Below, one piece after another: positions 8,732 through 17,891 of a stretch of 42,308 nt of DNA. A program made the translations under genes and the position numbers. The notes beneath the pieces were generated by a model, which saw only the letters and a list, made by a program, of their open reading frames with translations, did not search any database and was not told where the DNA came from. Origin of the DNA: CAYLYU01 sp964501925 (GTDB lineage: Bacteria; Pseudomonadota; Zetaproteobacteria; Mariprofundales; Mariprofundaceae); NCBI GenBank assembly GCA_964501925.1, contig CAZCTM010000018.1:1-42308 (forward strand), given 5' to 3'. How positions within the stretch are numbered: the first letter of the stretch is position 1; each line of letters starts with the position of its first letter.

Positions 8732-8766
8732 TGAACCCTCTCCTGACCGGATTGAAGGAGGGTGAG

Positions 8767-11700
8767 ATGAAGAAATTTCCACCCCATAAAGTAACGATTC
8801 TAATTGTAGCCAGTATCTTTATAGCAGCAGCCGGCGACCTAAGGGCGGCCGGGCTTCCTGTTGTGAACGCCGGCCCCGATGTGACTGTCACCATCGCCAC
8901 AAACGGAATACCTCTTAACGGCTCTGTCACCAACATAGGGAATGCAGACGGCCAGATGGCCGTGATTCAGTGGCGTCTGGTGAATTTCATCCCTCCCCCA
9001 GGCACCCCCGGCGGGACATCAGGTGGAACGGCCACCTTTGCAAACAGTGCATCACCTGTGACAACCGTCTTTCTGAGCCGGAACGGTCAATATACCTTGA
9101 GACTGACCGCTTCCAACAGCTTTGGCACAAGTTTTGACGAAATGGTCATCACGTTTGAAAACATCCTCCAGGTCAACTTGCCGCCTTCGCTGAAAGATGC
9201 GATACGGCCGGAACCAGCGAATCTGACAACATATGTCGTTAATAAACCCGCCACCATCCGGACCGGAAAGGCCCTCTTCTGGGATATGCAGGTGGGGAGT
9301 GACGGCAGACAAGCCTGTGCCAGCTGCCATTTTCATGCCGGGGCCGATCACCGTATAAAAAACCAGATCAGCCCGGGATTCCTGGGTGCGCCTCTGATTC
9401 CTACAGCAACCACCTTTGAGATCGGCAGCCCAAACTACACGTTGAAGGCATCTGATTTTCCCACACACAAGTTACTGGATCCTGAGGACAGATTTTCCAC
9501 CGTTCTTTCAGATGCGGATGATGTCATTTCCTCTCAGGGCATCTTCAGGTTTATTTTCCAGGATATCTTCAATCCCGCTGACCAGTCAGTTGATCTTGGT
9601 ATCCATCAACAGGATCCCGACGGGTTTTCCGTTGCTGGCACAAATGTTCGCCGTGTCGAGCCCAGAAACACGCCAACCACGATCAATGCTGTTTTTAACC
9701 TGCGAAATTTCTGGGATGGCCGGGCAAGTCATTTTTTCAATGGCGTCAACCCATTTGGAGATTTTGATCCAACAGCCAGGGTTCTGATCAACCCTGATCC
9801 GGCCAATCCGGCAACCATCCCCGTATCTCAGACAGTTCATCTGGATTTCTCCAGCCTCGCTTCTCAGGCGATTGGACCACCCGGCAGTCCTTTCGAAATG
9901 TCATTTGACGGACGAACATTTGCCAAAATCGGAAAAAAACTGCTGAGTCTTCCGCCGCTTGCCAAGCAACTGGTTCACCCTAATGACAGTGAATTGGGGA
10001 TCATGTCCAATTCTCCCGCAAACGGGATCAACACAACCTATGCCGCCATGATTCAGGCGTCCTTTGATCCCAGGTTCTGGAATTCCAGTCACAAGTTTAT
10101 GTGGAATGGTTCTTCATGGGTTGACCTGGGCGTCGGTATCCCTGCCAATACGGATGAATACACATTGATGGAAGTAAATTTCGGATTGTTCTTCGGGCTT
10201 TCCATTCAACTGTATGAGGCAACATTGATTGCAGATGACACGCCGTTTGATCGCTTTCTCGGTTCTACAACTCTTGGTATACCGCCAATCCCCAATGCAC
10301 TCACAACCCAGCAGAAACTGGGAAAAGATATCTTCTTTGGTAAAGGACTCTGCTTTAACTGTCACGGGGGTCCTGAACTTACCCTGGCGGGTGTTAATGC
10401 CCTTGGTCTTGTGGCTGCGCCTGGAACAGTTCCTGAGGCCCCCATCGAAATGATGCAGGCTGCCCAGGGCCAGCAAATGGCTACCCTTGTCTTCGCTGAT
10501 TTCCCCTTCCCCAATGCATTTCCTCTCACCTTTGATCCGCGAGGCAAGGCCATCCATATCAGTGATCAAGTTGGCAGGATTGTGTTCTCCGGCATCTTTC
10601 CCGGCCAGCCCATCTCCAACTGCACAGCCGGAAATAATCTGGCTATCCTTCTGAATCCCGGAACGCCCCCGCTGGGGGGCCTGGCTCAGGCTAATTTCTT
10701 CGAGCTCCCCAATTGTAACCGGCTCTTTACCATCAGCATTGATCAGGCTCCCACAAATCCACCTACATTTGCACCCATTGGTACGTATGCAGTGGGTATA
10801 CTCAATGGCACAACCCAGGTTGCTGACGCATCGATCAATGTCATCGAACCCATCCTCTACGATTTGGGGTTTTACAACATCGGTGTAAGGCCCACAGCGG
10901 AAGATGCGGCGCTTGCCGGATTCGGCCCCTTTGGCGATCCTCTATCCTTCGCCCTGCTTGCCCAGAATGGGGGCAACATCGGATTCCCTATTCCACCATT
11001 TGTCGATCTGACCAAGCTGACCGCGGTTCAGGGTAGCTTCAAGGTGCCGGGTCTGCGTAACGTTGAGCTGACTGGCCCCTATTTCCACAACGGTGGCCAG
11101 GCCACCCTCGAACAGGTTGTCGACTTCTATAACCGTGGGGGAGATTTCCACGAAACCAACATCGCCACCCTTGACCCGGATATCACCGAGCTGTTTCTTA
11201 CCCCGTCGGAAAAGGCCGCGCTAGTTGCCTTTTTAACATCACTTACCGATGATCGTGTGCGTTGGGAGAAAGCACCATTTGATCACCCTCAACTTTTTGT
11301 CTCCAACGGCCAGACAGGTGACGACCTAAGCGCCGTTCCCGATTTCACAAATCCAAACGACCCGGCAGGAACTACAGCCAGCGATGACATACTCCACATC
11401 CCCGCCATAGGTGCCGGTGGCAGGGCGGCAGAAGGCCTAGGTCCACTGCAGCCGTTCCATACCCTTCTCGCAGCTGCCAGCCCGGCCACAACCTCATTGA
11501 GCCTGAATGGAACCGCATACACTCCCGGCAACAGATTAATTCTATCCGCCTCGGTAACAACGACATCGTCTGCAATGGTGCTGGATTGGTATGTTAAGGT
11601 CACCCTCCCAGCCGGAAGGAATCTTTACCTTAGATCGGGAGGTGGATTTTCATTTGTTCCCACACCCTTCATTGCGAACTGGACCACTGCCACATTCAAT

Positions 11701-11859
11701 GGACAACTATTCTCTTACAGTTTCATTGGCACTGAACCGGCGGGAAGCTATACGATACACAGCTTCTTCACGCAGCCGGGGACCATGATCAGAAGCGGCC
11801 AGCTCCCCGCAGCGCAAACCGGTTTTGCTTTCAGCCGTGGCAGAGGAAGTGATGGATAA
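8767..11859 (+). CDS. large exported di-haem cytochrome c peroxidase-like protein with Ig/PKD-like domain
   Basis: A 1030-residue secreted protein of the CCP/MauG di-haem family, about three times the usual length. Start is set at ATG 8767, which has AAGGAGGGTGAG just before it and opens a classical signal peptide ending near residue 28 (LRAA). Residues 30-125 look like a PKD or Ig-like beta domain (GPDVTVT start). Haem motif one is CASCH at 184-188 and motif two CFNCH at 529-533. The late stretch VPGLRNVELTGPYFHNGG is a hallmark of the CCP family. Long inserted segments separate these, and the last 130 or so residues look like another beta-sandwich domain. It acts outside the inner membrane; the substrate could be peroxide or an organic compound oxidised MauG-fashion. 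Codon and base use look more A/T-rich than neighbours, and the gene sits between unrelated housekeeping genes, which suggests transfer. An iron-responsive site precedes it. Confidence 0.85.
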   Translation: MKKFPPHKVTILIVASIFIAAAGDLRAAGLPVVNAGPDVTVTIATNGIPLNGSVTNIGNADGQMAVIQWRLVNFIPPPGTPGGTSGGTATFANSASPVTTVFLSRNGQYTLRLTASNSFGTSFDEMVITFENILQVNLPPSLKDAIRPEPANLTTYVVNKPATIRTGKALFWDMQVGSDGRQACASCHFHAGADHRIKNQISPGFLGAPLIPTATTFEIGSPNYTLKASDFPTHKLLDPEDRFSTVLSDADDVISSQGIFRFIFQDIFNPADQSVDLGIHQQDPDGFSVAGTNVRRVEPRNTPTTINAVFNLRNFWDGRASHFFNGVNPFGDFDPTARVLINPDPANPATIPVSQTVHLDFSSLASQAIGPPGSPFEMSFDGRTFAKIGKKLLSLPPLAKQLVHPNDSELGIMSNSPANGINTTYAAMIQASFDPRFWNSSHKFMWNGSSWVDLGVGIPANTDEYTLMEVNFGLFFGLSIQLYEATLIADDTPFDRFLGSTTLGIPPIPNALTTQQKLGKDIFFGKGLCFNCHGGPELTLAGVNALGLVAAPGTVPEAPIEMMQAAQGQQMATLVFADFPFPNAFPLTFDPRGKAIHISDQVGRIVFSGIFPGQPISNCTAGNNLAILLNPGTPPLGGLAQANFFELPNCNRLFTISIDQAPTNPPTFAPIGTYAVGILNGTTQVADASINVIEPILYDLGFYNIGVRPTAEDAALAGFGPFGDPLSFALLAQNGGNIGFPIPPFVDLTKLTAVQGSFKVPGLRNVELTGPYFHNGGQATLEQVVDFYNRGGDFHETNIATLDPDITELFLTPSEKAALVAFLTSLTDDRVRWEKAPFDHPQLFVSNGQTGDDLSAVPDFTNPNDPAGTTASDDILHIPAIGAGGRAAEGLGPLQPFHTLLAAASPATTSLSLNGTAYTPGNRLILSASVTTTSSAMVLDWYVKVTLPAGRNLYLRSGGGFSFVPTPFIANWTTATFNGQLFSYSFIGTEPAGSYTIHSFFTQPGTMIRSGQLPAAQTGFAFSRGRGSDG

Positions 11860-11939
11860 GAATTCAGAAAACCTGACTCATACCGAATGTCCACCAGCCA
11901 ATTCCAGTCCATCTATAGACGCGGAAAACATCCAACAGT

Positions 11940-12350
11940 TCATGCCCCTCCAGGAGGTGTTTTCAGGGGTAAGCGAGCGATCAGATCGATCTCCACTTTC
12001 GCACCCAGTGGCAGGGCCGCAACACCTACGGTTGCCCTGGCGGGTCGGTGTTCCCCCAGCCAGTCCGCATAGATCGCATTCACCGCAGGAAAATCATTCA
12101 TGTCCGTCAGGTAGATTGTCGCCTTCAGAATGTCGCCCGTACGGCAGCCGGCTTCCTGAAGCACTGCATCCAGATTGCGGGTAACTTGCCTGGTTTGTGC
12201 CTCAACATCATCCCCAGCCAGGCGTCCATCCCCTGGAACCAGGCCGATCTGACCGGAAAGATAGACATAATTGCCATCGCTGATGGCCTGGCTGTAGGGA
12301 CCGACCGCCCTGGGGGCTGATGCTGAAAAAACTGGCTGGATCGTGCCCAA
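11940..12350 (-). CDS. ridA: reactive intermediate deaminase RidA
   Basis: Hydrolyses reactive enamine/imine intermediates such as 2-aminoacrylate made by PLP enzymes, protecting them from damage; cytoplasmic trimer. The 136 residues show the YjgF/YER057c/UK114 core: AVGPYSQAI, LSGQIGLVPG, and RATVGVAALPLGAKVEID, whose first arginine is the substrate-carboxylate ligand. The end carries a short extension past the usual stop. The start is TTG 12350 with AAGGAGG five bases before it. The gene follows spoT by 13 bases, the usual spoT-ridA order of gammaproteobacteria. Between its stop and the convergent peroxidase gene (11860-11939) I see no terminator. Confidence 0.93.
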   Translation of the reverse strand: MGTIQPVFSASAPRAVGPYSQAISDGNYVYLSGQIGLVPGDGRLAGDDVEAQTRQVTRNLDAVLQEAGCRTGDILKATIYLTDMNDFPAVNAIYADWLGEHRPARATVGVAALPLGAKVEIDLIARLPLKTPPGGA

Positions 12351-12363
12351 GAACCCCTCCTTC

Positions 12364-14493
12364 TCAATGTCTGGTTAACGACGGAACAATGCTCTTGAAT
12401 GCCTCGGTGAAACTGCGTGACTTCGCCCTGGCCGCACTTTCACCAAGCATCTCTCTGCTGACCTTAACCACGCCATCAAGCGAATGCAATGCCCTCAGGA
12501 TCCTGGCGAGATGGGCCCGGCTTGAAACTTCCAGACGAATGTGCAGGGTCGTGATGGAACCGGCAAGTTGTCGCAGTTTCAGGTCTTCAATGTTGGCGTC
12601 CGCCTTCGAAATGCACCCGGATACATTGGCCAGCATCCCGCGCCGGTTTTCCGTCTTCACCTTGATCAGGGTTGGGTATAACTTACCCTCCTCACCCTTC
12701 CATTGCACCTCCAGCCAGGACTTCTTTTTCTCCTTCCGGATCGCAGGGCAATCCCGATGGTGGATGCGCATACCCTGACCCCGCGTAAAATGACCGAGAA
12801 TGGGGTCGCCCGGGAGGGGGCAGCAGCAATCCGAGGCCTGCATCACTGCAAGGGAAAGTCCCTTTACCTTAAGCGGTTTTGCCGCTTCCTGGTTGAGGGT
12901 CTTCAGCACCCGCTCAATGCCCAGGTTCCCCTGCCCCAGCTTTTCACGCAAACTGTCCAGATCCTTGCATTGCAGCGCTTTCAGCTCCTCATCGCCCAAG
13001 AGTTTGACGTTCCTGCCCAGGATCTCCTTCAGCATCTGTTCGCCAAGGCGGATGCTGGCCTCGCGCTTCTGACGACGAAACCACTGCCGGATGGCCTGTC
13101 GTGCGCGGGGGGTATGTACATGCTGCAGCCAGTACTGACTCGGTGTCTGTTCCGGACTTGTCAGCACCTCGATCTGGTCACCATTGCGCAGCGGGGTATC
13201 AAAATCCACGGGCTCCCCATTGATGCGCACGCCGATGCAATGATTGCCAACGTTGGTGTGAATCGCATAGGCAAAATCCAGAGGGGTGGCCCCCCTGGGA
13301 AGGGCCATAATGTCTCCATCCCGGGTAAAGACATACACCTCCTGAACAAACAGATCGAGACGGACATTTTCGAGAAACTCGCCGGGGTGTTCGCTCTCCT
13401 GAAGCAAATCGGTCAATTGTGAAAGCCAGCGAAACCGGTCCTGATCCCTGGGTGACACATCGGAGCTCTTATACGCCCAATGCGCCGCAATCCCGTCCTC
13501 GGCGTTCCGATGCATGGCTTCCGTGCGAATCTGGATCTCAATCCGGTAATTCTCGGGGCCGATGACGGTCGTATGCAGAGACTGATAGCCATTGGGCTTG
13601 GGGAGGGCGATATAGTCCTTAAACCTGCCCGGCACGGGACGGTACATGCTGTGAATCACACCGAGTACATGGTAGCACGCAGGTATATCATCCACGATGA
13701 CACGGAAGGCAACCAGATCATAGATGTCATCAAACCCCACATGCTTGCGCTCCAGCTTCTGATGCAGACTGTACATGTGCTTCATACGGCCCTGCACCTT
13801 CACCTTGATACCCTGTCGATCCAGCGCCTCCTGAAGCAACCGCTCCAGGCGCTCACGCGTACTGTTCAAGAATTCCAGATGATCGGACAGGCGCTTGCTC
13901 AGATCCTGATAGGCCTCGGGATCCAGATGAATGAAGGCCAGATCCTCAAGCTCCTGTTTCAGCCAGTGAATCCCCAGGCGATGGGCCAACGGCGCATAAA
14001 GCTGCATGGTTTCAAGGGCAATCTCATAGCGTTTGCGTTCGGGCAGAAAGCCCAGTGTTCTCATGTTGTGCAACCGATCCGCCAGCTTGACCAGAAGCAC
14101 GCGCAAATCCTTCGCCGTCGCCAAGATCATCTTCCGGAAATTTTCTGCCTGCTTGTGCTCGGAAGATCGAAACCGGATTTTTGCAATCTTGGTCATCCCG
14201 TCAACAAGGCGGGCGATGTCATCACCAAAGCGTTCCCGGATATCGTCCAGCGTCACGTCCGTATCTTCAACGGTGTCGTGCAGCAGGCCGGTCACAATGC
14301 TGGCCTCATCCAGTCTGAGACTGGCCAGGATGTCGGCTACCGCGAGTGGATGGTCAAGATAGGGTTCGCCGGAACGGCGGGTCTGGTTGGCATGGGCCTG
14401 AGCTGCAAAGACATAGGCCCGGTTGATCAGATCAATATCAGCCTTTGGAAAGTATGAAAGTACCTTCTCGGTAATTTCGTATATCCGGCTCAC
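12364..14493 (-). CDS. spoT: bifunctional (p)ppGpp synthetase/hydrolase SpoT
   Basis: Makes and degrades the stringent alarmone (p)ppGpp. The 709 residues show the HD hydrolase domain with intact HDTVED (71-76), a synthetase domain with RFKDYIALPKPNGYQS and EIQIRT, then TGS, helical and C-terminal ACT domains. The RFKD loop is the basic RxKD type found in bifunctional Rel/SpoT enzymes, not the acidic type of RelA, so both activities should be present. The ATG overlaps the rpoZ stop as ATGA, so the two are translationally coupled. No second RelA-type gene lies in the window. Confidence 0.97.
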   Translation of the reverse strand: MSRIYEITEKVLSYFPKADIDLINRAYVFAAQAHANQTRRSGEPYLDHPLAVADILASLRLDEASIVTGLLHDTVEDTDVTLDDIRERFGDDIARLVDGMTKIAKIRFRSSEHKQAENFRKMILATAKDLRVLLVKLADRLHNMRTLGFLPERKRYEIALETMQLYAPLAHRLGIHWLKQELEDLAFIHLDPEAYQDLSKRLSDHLEFLNSTRERLERLLQEALDRQGIKVKVQGRMKHMYSLHQKLERKHVGFDDIYDLVAFRVIVDDIPACYHVLGVIHSMYRPVPGRFKDYIALPKPNGYQSLHTTVIGPENYRIEIQIRTEAMHRNAEDGIAAHWAYKSSDVSPRDQDRFRWLSQLTDLLQESEHPGEFLENVRLDLFVQEVYVFTRDGDIMALPRGATPLDFAYAIHTNVGNHCIGVRINGEPVDFDTPLRNGDQIEVLTSPEQTPSQYWLQHVHTPRARQAIRQWFRRQKREASIRLGEQMLKEILGRNVKLLGDEELKALQCKDLDSLREKLGQGNLGIERVLKTLNQEAAKPLKVKGLSLAVMQASDCCCPLPGDPILGHFTRGQGMRIHHRDCPAIRKEKKKSWLEVQWKGEEGKLYPTLIKVKTENRRGMLANVSGCISKADANIEDLKLRQLAGSITTLHIRLEVSSRAHLARILRALHSLDGVVKVSREMLGESAARAKSRSFTEAFKSIVPSLTRH

Positions 14494-14780
14494 TGCGCTC
14501 CTGATGCTTGCCAGCTGGAAAAGGTTGAATCCTCTTCCTCCTTCGGCTCGGCGGACTCAAGCCGTCTGCGCTCGCGCTCTTCAAGGTCATACAGCAACTC
14601 CCATGTAATCATCCCTTCACCAATTTCCTTGAGTGCGTTCACAACCGGCTTGTGCGACTCCACCTTCACAAGAGGCGGAAAACCACGCATGAGCTGACGT
14701 GCCCGCCGTGAAGCCAGCAGCACCATCTCAAAACGGTTCGGATAATGTCGTATGCAGTCCTCGACAGTAATTCGTGCCAT
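14490..14780 (-). CDS. rpoZ: RNA polymerase omega subunit
   Basis: A 96-residue omega subunit that helps fold and hold the beta-prime subunit. The start MARITVEDCIRHYPNRFEMV and the following LLASRRARQL are diagnostic; the C-terminal third is acidic and variable as usual. A clear AGGAGG (complement of 14790-14795) precedes the ATG. It lies between gmk and spoT, overlapping the latter by four bases. The 112 bases before it, to the gmk stop, hold A/T-rich sequence that could carry a promoter but no clear boxes. Confidence 0.95.
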   Translation of the reverse strand: MARITVEDCIRHYPNRFEMVLLASRRARQLMRGFPPLVKVESHKPVVNALKEIGEGMITWELLYDLEERERRRLESAEPKEEEDSTFSSWQASGAQ

Positions 14781-14892
14781 AAAATATCGCCTCCTGAAAG
14801 GTTAATATAGGTTATTTGGGGAGATCTGGAAAGAGCAACTGCCCTCTTATCTTGCCAGCAGGGACCAGGATGATACAGGTGGGCGAGGTATT

Positions 14893-15495
14893 TTAATAGT
14901 GTTCGACGTCGACAGGGGCGCGCAACCTGTGTGCCCTGACAACGGACATCAGGTCCTCAACGGCCTCACTGAAAATATGGTTGATGATGCGAAACTCGGC
15001 CTCGTTCGCGTGCTGGATCTCCTTTCGCGCGGCATTGATACGCCGCCGGATGACATCGGGACTATCCTGCCCCCTGGACTCGATCCTCTGGCGCAGGGTG
15101 GTCAGCGAAGGAGGCAGAATAAAAATGCGGCAGACATCCGGCCTCTTCCCCGCTACCTGAGCCGCGCCCTGCCAGTCGATCTCGAGCAGCACATCGTCTC
15201 CCCTCGCCAGCATCGCCTCGACATCCTCAAGTCGGGTGCCGTACTGGTGTCCGTGCACGACGGCATGTTCCAGAAAGGCGCCCTGATCAATGAGCTCCTG
15301 AAACTTGCCAGGATCAAGGAAATAATAATCCCTGCCATCCACCTCTGCTGGCCTCTTTGGGCGCGTTGTGCATGAAATGCTCAGACAAAGACCGGACATC
15401 CTCTCCAGGAGTGCGGCACAAAGACTGGTCTTGCCACTTCCGGATGGCCCCGAAATGGTAAACAGATTCCCCCGCTTCCCGATACCCCCGCTCAT
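14893..15495 (-). CDS. gmk: guanylate kinase
   Basis: Phosphorylates GMP to GDP with ATP. The 200-residue protein has the P-loop GPSGSGKT (16-23), the GMP-binding region with TRPKRPAEVDGRDYYFL, and the LEIDWQGAAQV stretch of the family. The ATG overlaps the ferredoxin stop as ATGA. It feeds the GTP/ppGpp economy and lies before rpoZ and spoT, the standard gammaproteobacterial arrangement. Confidence 0.97.
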   Translation of the reverse strand: MSGGIGKRGNLFTISGPSGSGKTSLCAALLERMSGLCLSISCTTRPKRPAEVDGRDYYFLDPGKFQELIDQGAFLEHAVVHGHQYGTRLEDVEAMLARGDDVLLEIDWQGAAQVAGKRPDVCRIFILPPSLTTLRQRIESRGQDSPDVIRRRINAARKEIQHANEAEFRIINHIFSEAVEDLMSVVRAHRLRAPVDVEHY

Positions 15496-15743
15496 GCCTG
15501 ACCCGTCAACCTCCGGTATTTGGCAAGCAATTCGTCGCGGGACTCCTGAACATCCGGATCATTGGGAATGCAATCCACAGGACACACATTCCGGCACTGG
15601 GGCTCATCAAAGTGACCCACACACTCGGTGCACAGGTCAGGGTTGATTTCGTAAATCTCCTCACCCTCATAGATGGCCTCATTGGGACACTCGGGTTCGC
15701 ATACACCGCAATTGACACACTCATCGGTAATCATCAAAGCCAT
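15492..15743 (-). CDS. 2[4Fe-4S] ferredoxin, Allochromatium type (YfhL-like)
   Basis: An 83-residue low-potential electron carrier. Cysteines 9, 12, 15 and 19, then 38, 41, 50 and 54, give two [4Fe-4S] sites; the eight-residue loop between C41 and C50 and the helical C-terminal tail (QESRDELLAKY) are typical of the Allochromatium vinosum type. An extra cysteine is at 58. GGAGGAAAG precedes the ATG inside the end of the transporter gene, two bases from its stop, and the 3' end overlaps gmk. Its redox partners are not visible here; the tight coupling to gmk is unusual. Confidence 0.95.
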   Translation of the reverse strand: MALMITDECVNCGVCEPECPNEAIYEGEEIYEINPDLCTECVGHFDEPQCRNVCPVDCIPNDPDVQESRDELLAKYRRLTGQA

Positions 15744-15745
15744 GG

Positions 15746-17401
15746 TTAACTTTCCTCCGGTCTATGCATCACCGCCTTTGTTCCACCTTGCCAGCGATCA
15801 ATCAGAACTGCCAGCAACAATGTTGCCGCAAGCACACCTATGCCAAGCGTGAGAATGAGCGACCAGGGATATCCCTCATACGGTTTGGATATCTCGATGA
15901 TCAGGGATCGATCGAGCAGGGCAATGGCAACCGCCGGGATCACGAAACGGGTGGCAAGGTCAAACCAATCCCTGAGGACCCAAACCCCGAGCAGCGTGAA
16001 CAGCACAAAGGCACGTCCGACAAAGGCACCAATGCCACTGTCAACCATGAAGAAACCCAGCCAGGCAAGGACGAGGCCAAGGGTAAGCAGGACGCGCATC
16101 ATCACCTCGTAATGGCGGGCAAAGCGGAACTCGGACACCCGAATGACATAATCGTGGAACTTTCCCCCGCCAAAGAACCAGCCCACAACAAGGCATTCCA
16201 GGGCAACAACGGCGGTAAGCCCATAATTGGTAATAAAATGATCAACAATGTCCAGCCAGTACAGGCCATTATCCATGGTGAAAAAGCAACTGAGAATAAA
16301 GCCGCTCAGGCAGAGTGGCGTAATAATTGTTTTGCGGGTTATTCCTGTTTTGTCCTGCAGGGCGGTCGTAAAGGCCTCGATCAGCGAGATGGAAGAGGAG
16401 ATTCCCGCCATAAACAGGGCGGCAAAGAAAAGCATGCCGAAAAGCTGCGGGAAAAACGGCATGTTTCTGATCGCCTCAGGATAGGCAACAAACGCCAGAC
16501 CTATGCTCTGGGTTACGACTTCGGCGAACGGTTTGCCGGTTTGCATGGCCATAAATCCCAGGGTGCCAAAGACGGCAAAGCCGGCGATAAATGAAACACC
16601 CGAGTCGGCCAGGGCAGTGATGATCGCATGCCGCTGGATATTGGTTTTACGTGGCAGGTAGGAGGCAAAGGCAGCCATAATGCCAAAACCCACGGACAGT
16701 GAGAAAAAAACCTGAGTAAATGCGGCAACCCACACCTTGGGTTGGGTAAGTAACTCCCAGCGCGGTTTAAGATACCACTTGATCCCGTCGGTTCCGCCGG
16801 GAAGGAGAAGTGACCAGACCACCAGAATCACAATGATGGTCACGAGCAGGGGGATGAGGATCTTGTTTGCCAGTTCAATGCCACGGGTGATGCCACGGCC
16901 AACGATCCACCAGTTGAGCGTCCAGACCAGTATCAGGGCAAGCAGAATGGAAAGGTTGGGAACGGATAGTGATCCGGCATTCGCCGCATCTCCAAGATTG
17001 AGGAAATCCTTAAAGAAAAAGGTGTTCGGATCCGTACCCCACTGCAAGGTGGGTGAGAAGACAAAATAGTCCGCGCACCAGGCAATGATTACACAGTAAT
17101 AGGCCTCGATCCCGAACATGACGAATATCACCGACCACCACCCTATCCAGGCAAATCGAGGATGGATGCTGGCGAATGCCTGAGGTGTGGCGGCCCTGGC
17201 CTTATGGCCTATGCCCATCTCGAGAATGAGAACGGGGATGCCAATGATGAGCAACGCGATGGCGTAGGGAACAAGGAACGCCCCCCCTCCGTTATCATAG
17301 GTGAGGTATGAGAAACGCCAGATATTGCCCAGACCGACAGCTGAGCCGATGGCTGCAAGAATAAAGCCTAGATTGGAATTCCACTGTTCACGTTCCTGCA
17401 T
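15746..17401 (-). CDS. sodium-dependent transporter, NSS/SNF family
   Basis: A 551-residue inner-membrane symporter of the LeuT fold, moving an amino acid or similar solute with Na+. The first helix carries GSAVGLGNIWRF (19-30), with the unwound substrate/sodium site, then NGGGAF (37-42), both family hallmarks. About 12 hydrophobic helices follow, ending in a basic cytoplasmic tail. A GGTGGGAG ribosome site precedes the ATG. It lies 74 bases after the MIF-like gene and 2 bases before ferredoxin. The substrate cannot be read from the sequence. Confidence 0.93.
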   Translation of the reverse strand: MQEREQWNSNLGFILAAIGSAVGLGNIWRFSYLTYDNGGGAFLVPYAIALLIIGIPVLILEMGIGHKARAATPQAFASIHPRFAWIGWWSVIFVMFGIEAYYCVIIAWCADYFVFSPTLQWGTDPNTFFFKDFLNLGDAANAGSLSVPNLSILLALILVWTLNWWIVGRGITRGIELANKILIPLLVTIIVILVVWSLLLPGGTDGIKWYLKPRWELLTQPKVWVAAFTQVFFSLSVGFGIMAAFASYLPRKTNIQRHAIITALADSGVSFIAGFAVFGTLGFMAMQTGKPFAEVVTQSIGLAFVAYPEAIRNMPFFPQLFGMLFFAALFMAGISSSISLIEAFTTALQDKTGITRKTIITPLCLSGFILSCFFTMDNGLYWLDIVDHFITNYGLTAVVALECLVVGWFFGGGKFHDYVIRVSEFRFARHYEVMMRVLLTLGLVLAWLGFFMVDSGIGAFVGRAFVLFTLLGVWVLRDWFDLATRFVIPAVAIALLDRSLIIEISKPYEGYPWSLILTLGIGVLAATLLLAVLIDRWQGGTKAVMHRPEES

Positions 17402-17475
17402 ATACTCCCACCTGGTGTGACTAGTTTTCCATCATTCAATCACGATTGTCTGCAGCCAAACATGCCGGATCCGCA

Positions 17476-17820
17476 TCAGAACGTCCTGCCATCCCAACCC
17501 CACAGATGCCTCTCAACATTGATAAACTCGATAAAAACCCTTGCCGGGTCGACGGCCAGCTCAGCAGCCAACAAGCGACAAAGGGATGACGAAAAACCTG
17601 CGGTTTGATCGGCAGGCAAACCGAGACTTTTCAGTTCGAGATATGCTGCAGGGGTTGAATCCCCCGCAAAAACCATGGGCAGACCGCTCTCCAGACTCAC
17701 CATGACATACCTTTCAGGCTTGCCAAGCATTCTGGCCACTTCCGTGGAGGCCCTGGCAAGAAACCGGGCCTGCTGCTGTCCATCGAGATCTACATTGGTC
17801 CGAACGGATAAATAGGGCAT
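17476..17820 (-). CDS. MIF/phenylpyruvate tautomerase-like protein
   Basis: A 114-residue member of the macrophage migration inhibitory factor / tautomerase superfamily. After removal of Met, Pro at position 2 would become the catalytic N-terminal base (MPYLSVRTN). The length and the C-terminal strand RVFIEFINVERHLWGWDG match bacterial and cyanobacterial MIF homologues, which form trimers and tautomerise phenylpyruvate-like keto acids. A doubled purine-rich ribosome site, GGAGGAAGGAGAGG, precedes the ATG. It heads the minus-strand run toward the transporter. The physiological role is not known. Confidence 0.85.
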   Translation of the reverse strand: MPYLSVRTNVDLDGQQQARFLARASTEVARMLGKPERYVMVSLESGLPMVFAGDSTPAAYLELKSLGLPADQTAGFSSSLCRLLAAELAVDPARVFIEFINVERHLWGWDGRTF

Positions 17821-17891
17821 CCTCTCCTTCCTCCAATATCTGCAAGCGGGTTAAGGGGAAATCACAGGATGAAGGTTAGCCCGTAATGCCT

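Noticed and set aside
11825..12184. A 119-codon plus-strand frame past the peroxidase gene
   Set aside because: Overlaps ridA antisense and has no coding character; the 80-base gap it begins in holds no other gene.
13480..14457. A 325-codon open frame on the plus strand
   Set aside because: It is fully antisense to spoT, whose catalytic motifs are intact, and its predicted product shows no domain and an unnatural mix of residues.
15764..16594. A 276-codon plus-strand frame
   Set aside because: Complement of the membrane helices of the NSS transporter; glutamine, lysine and arginine bias betrays it.
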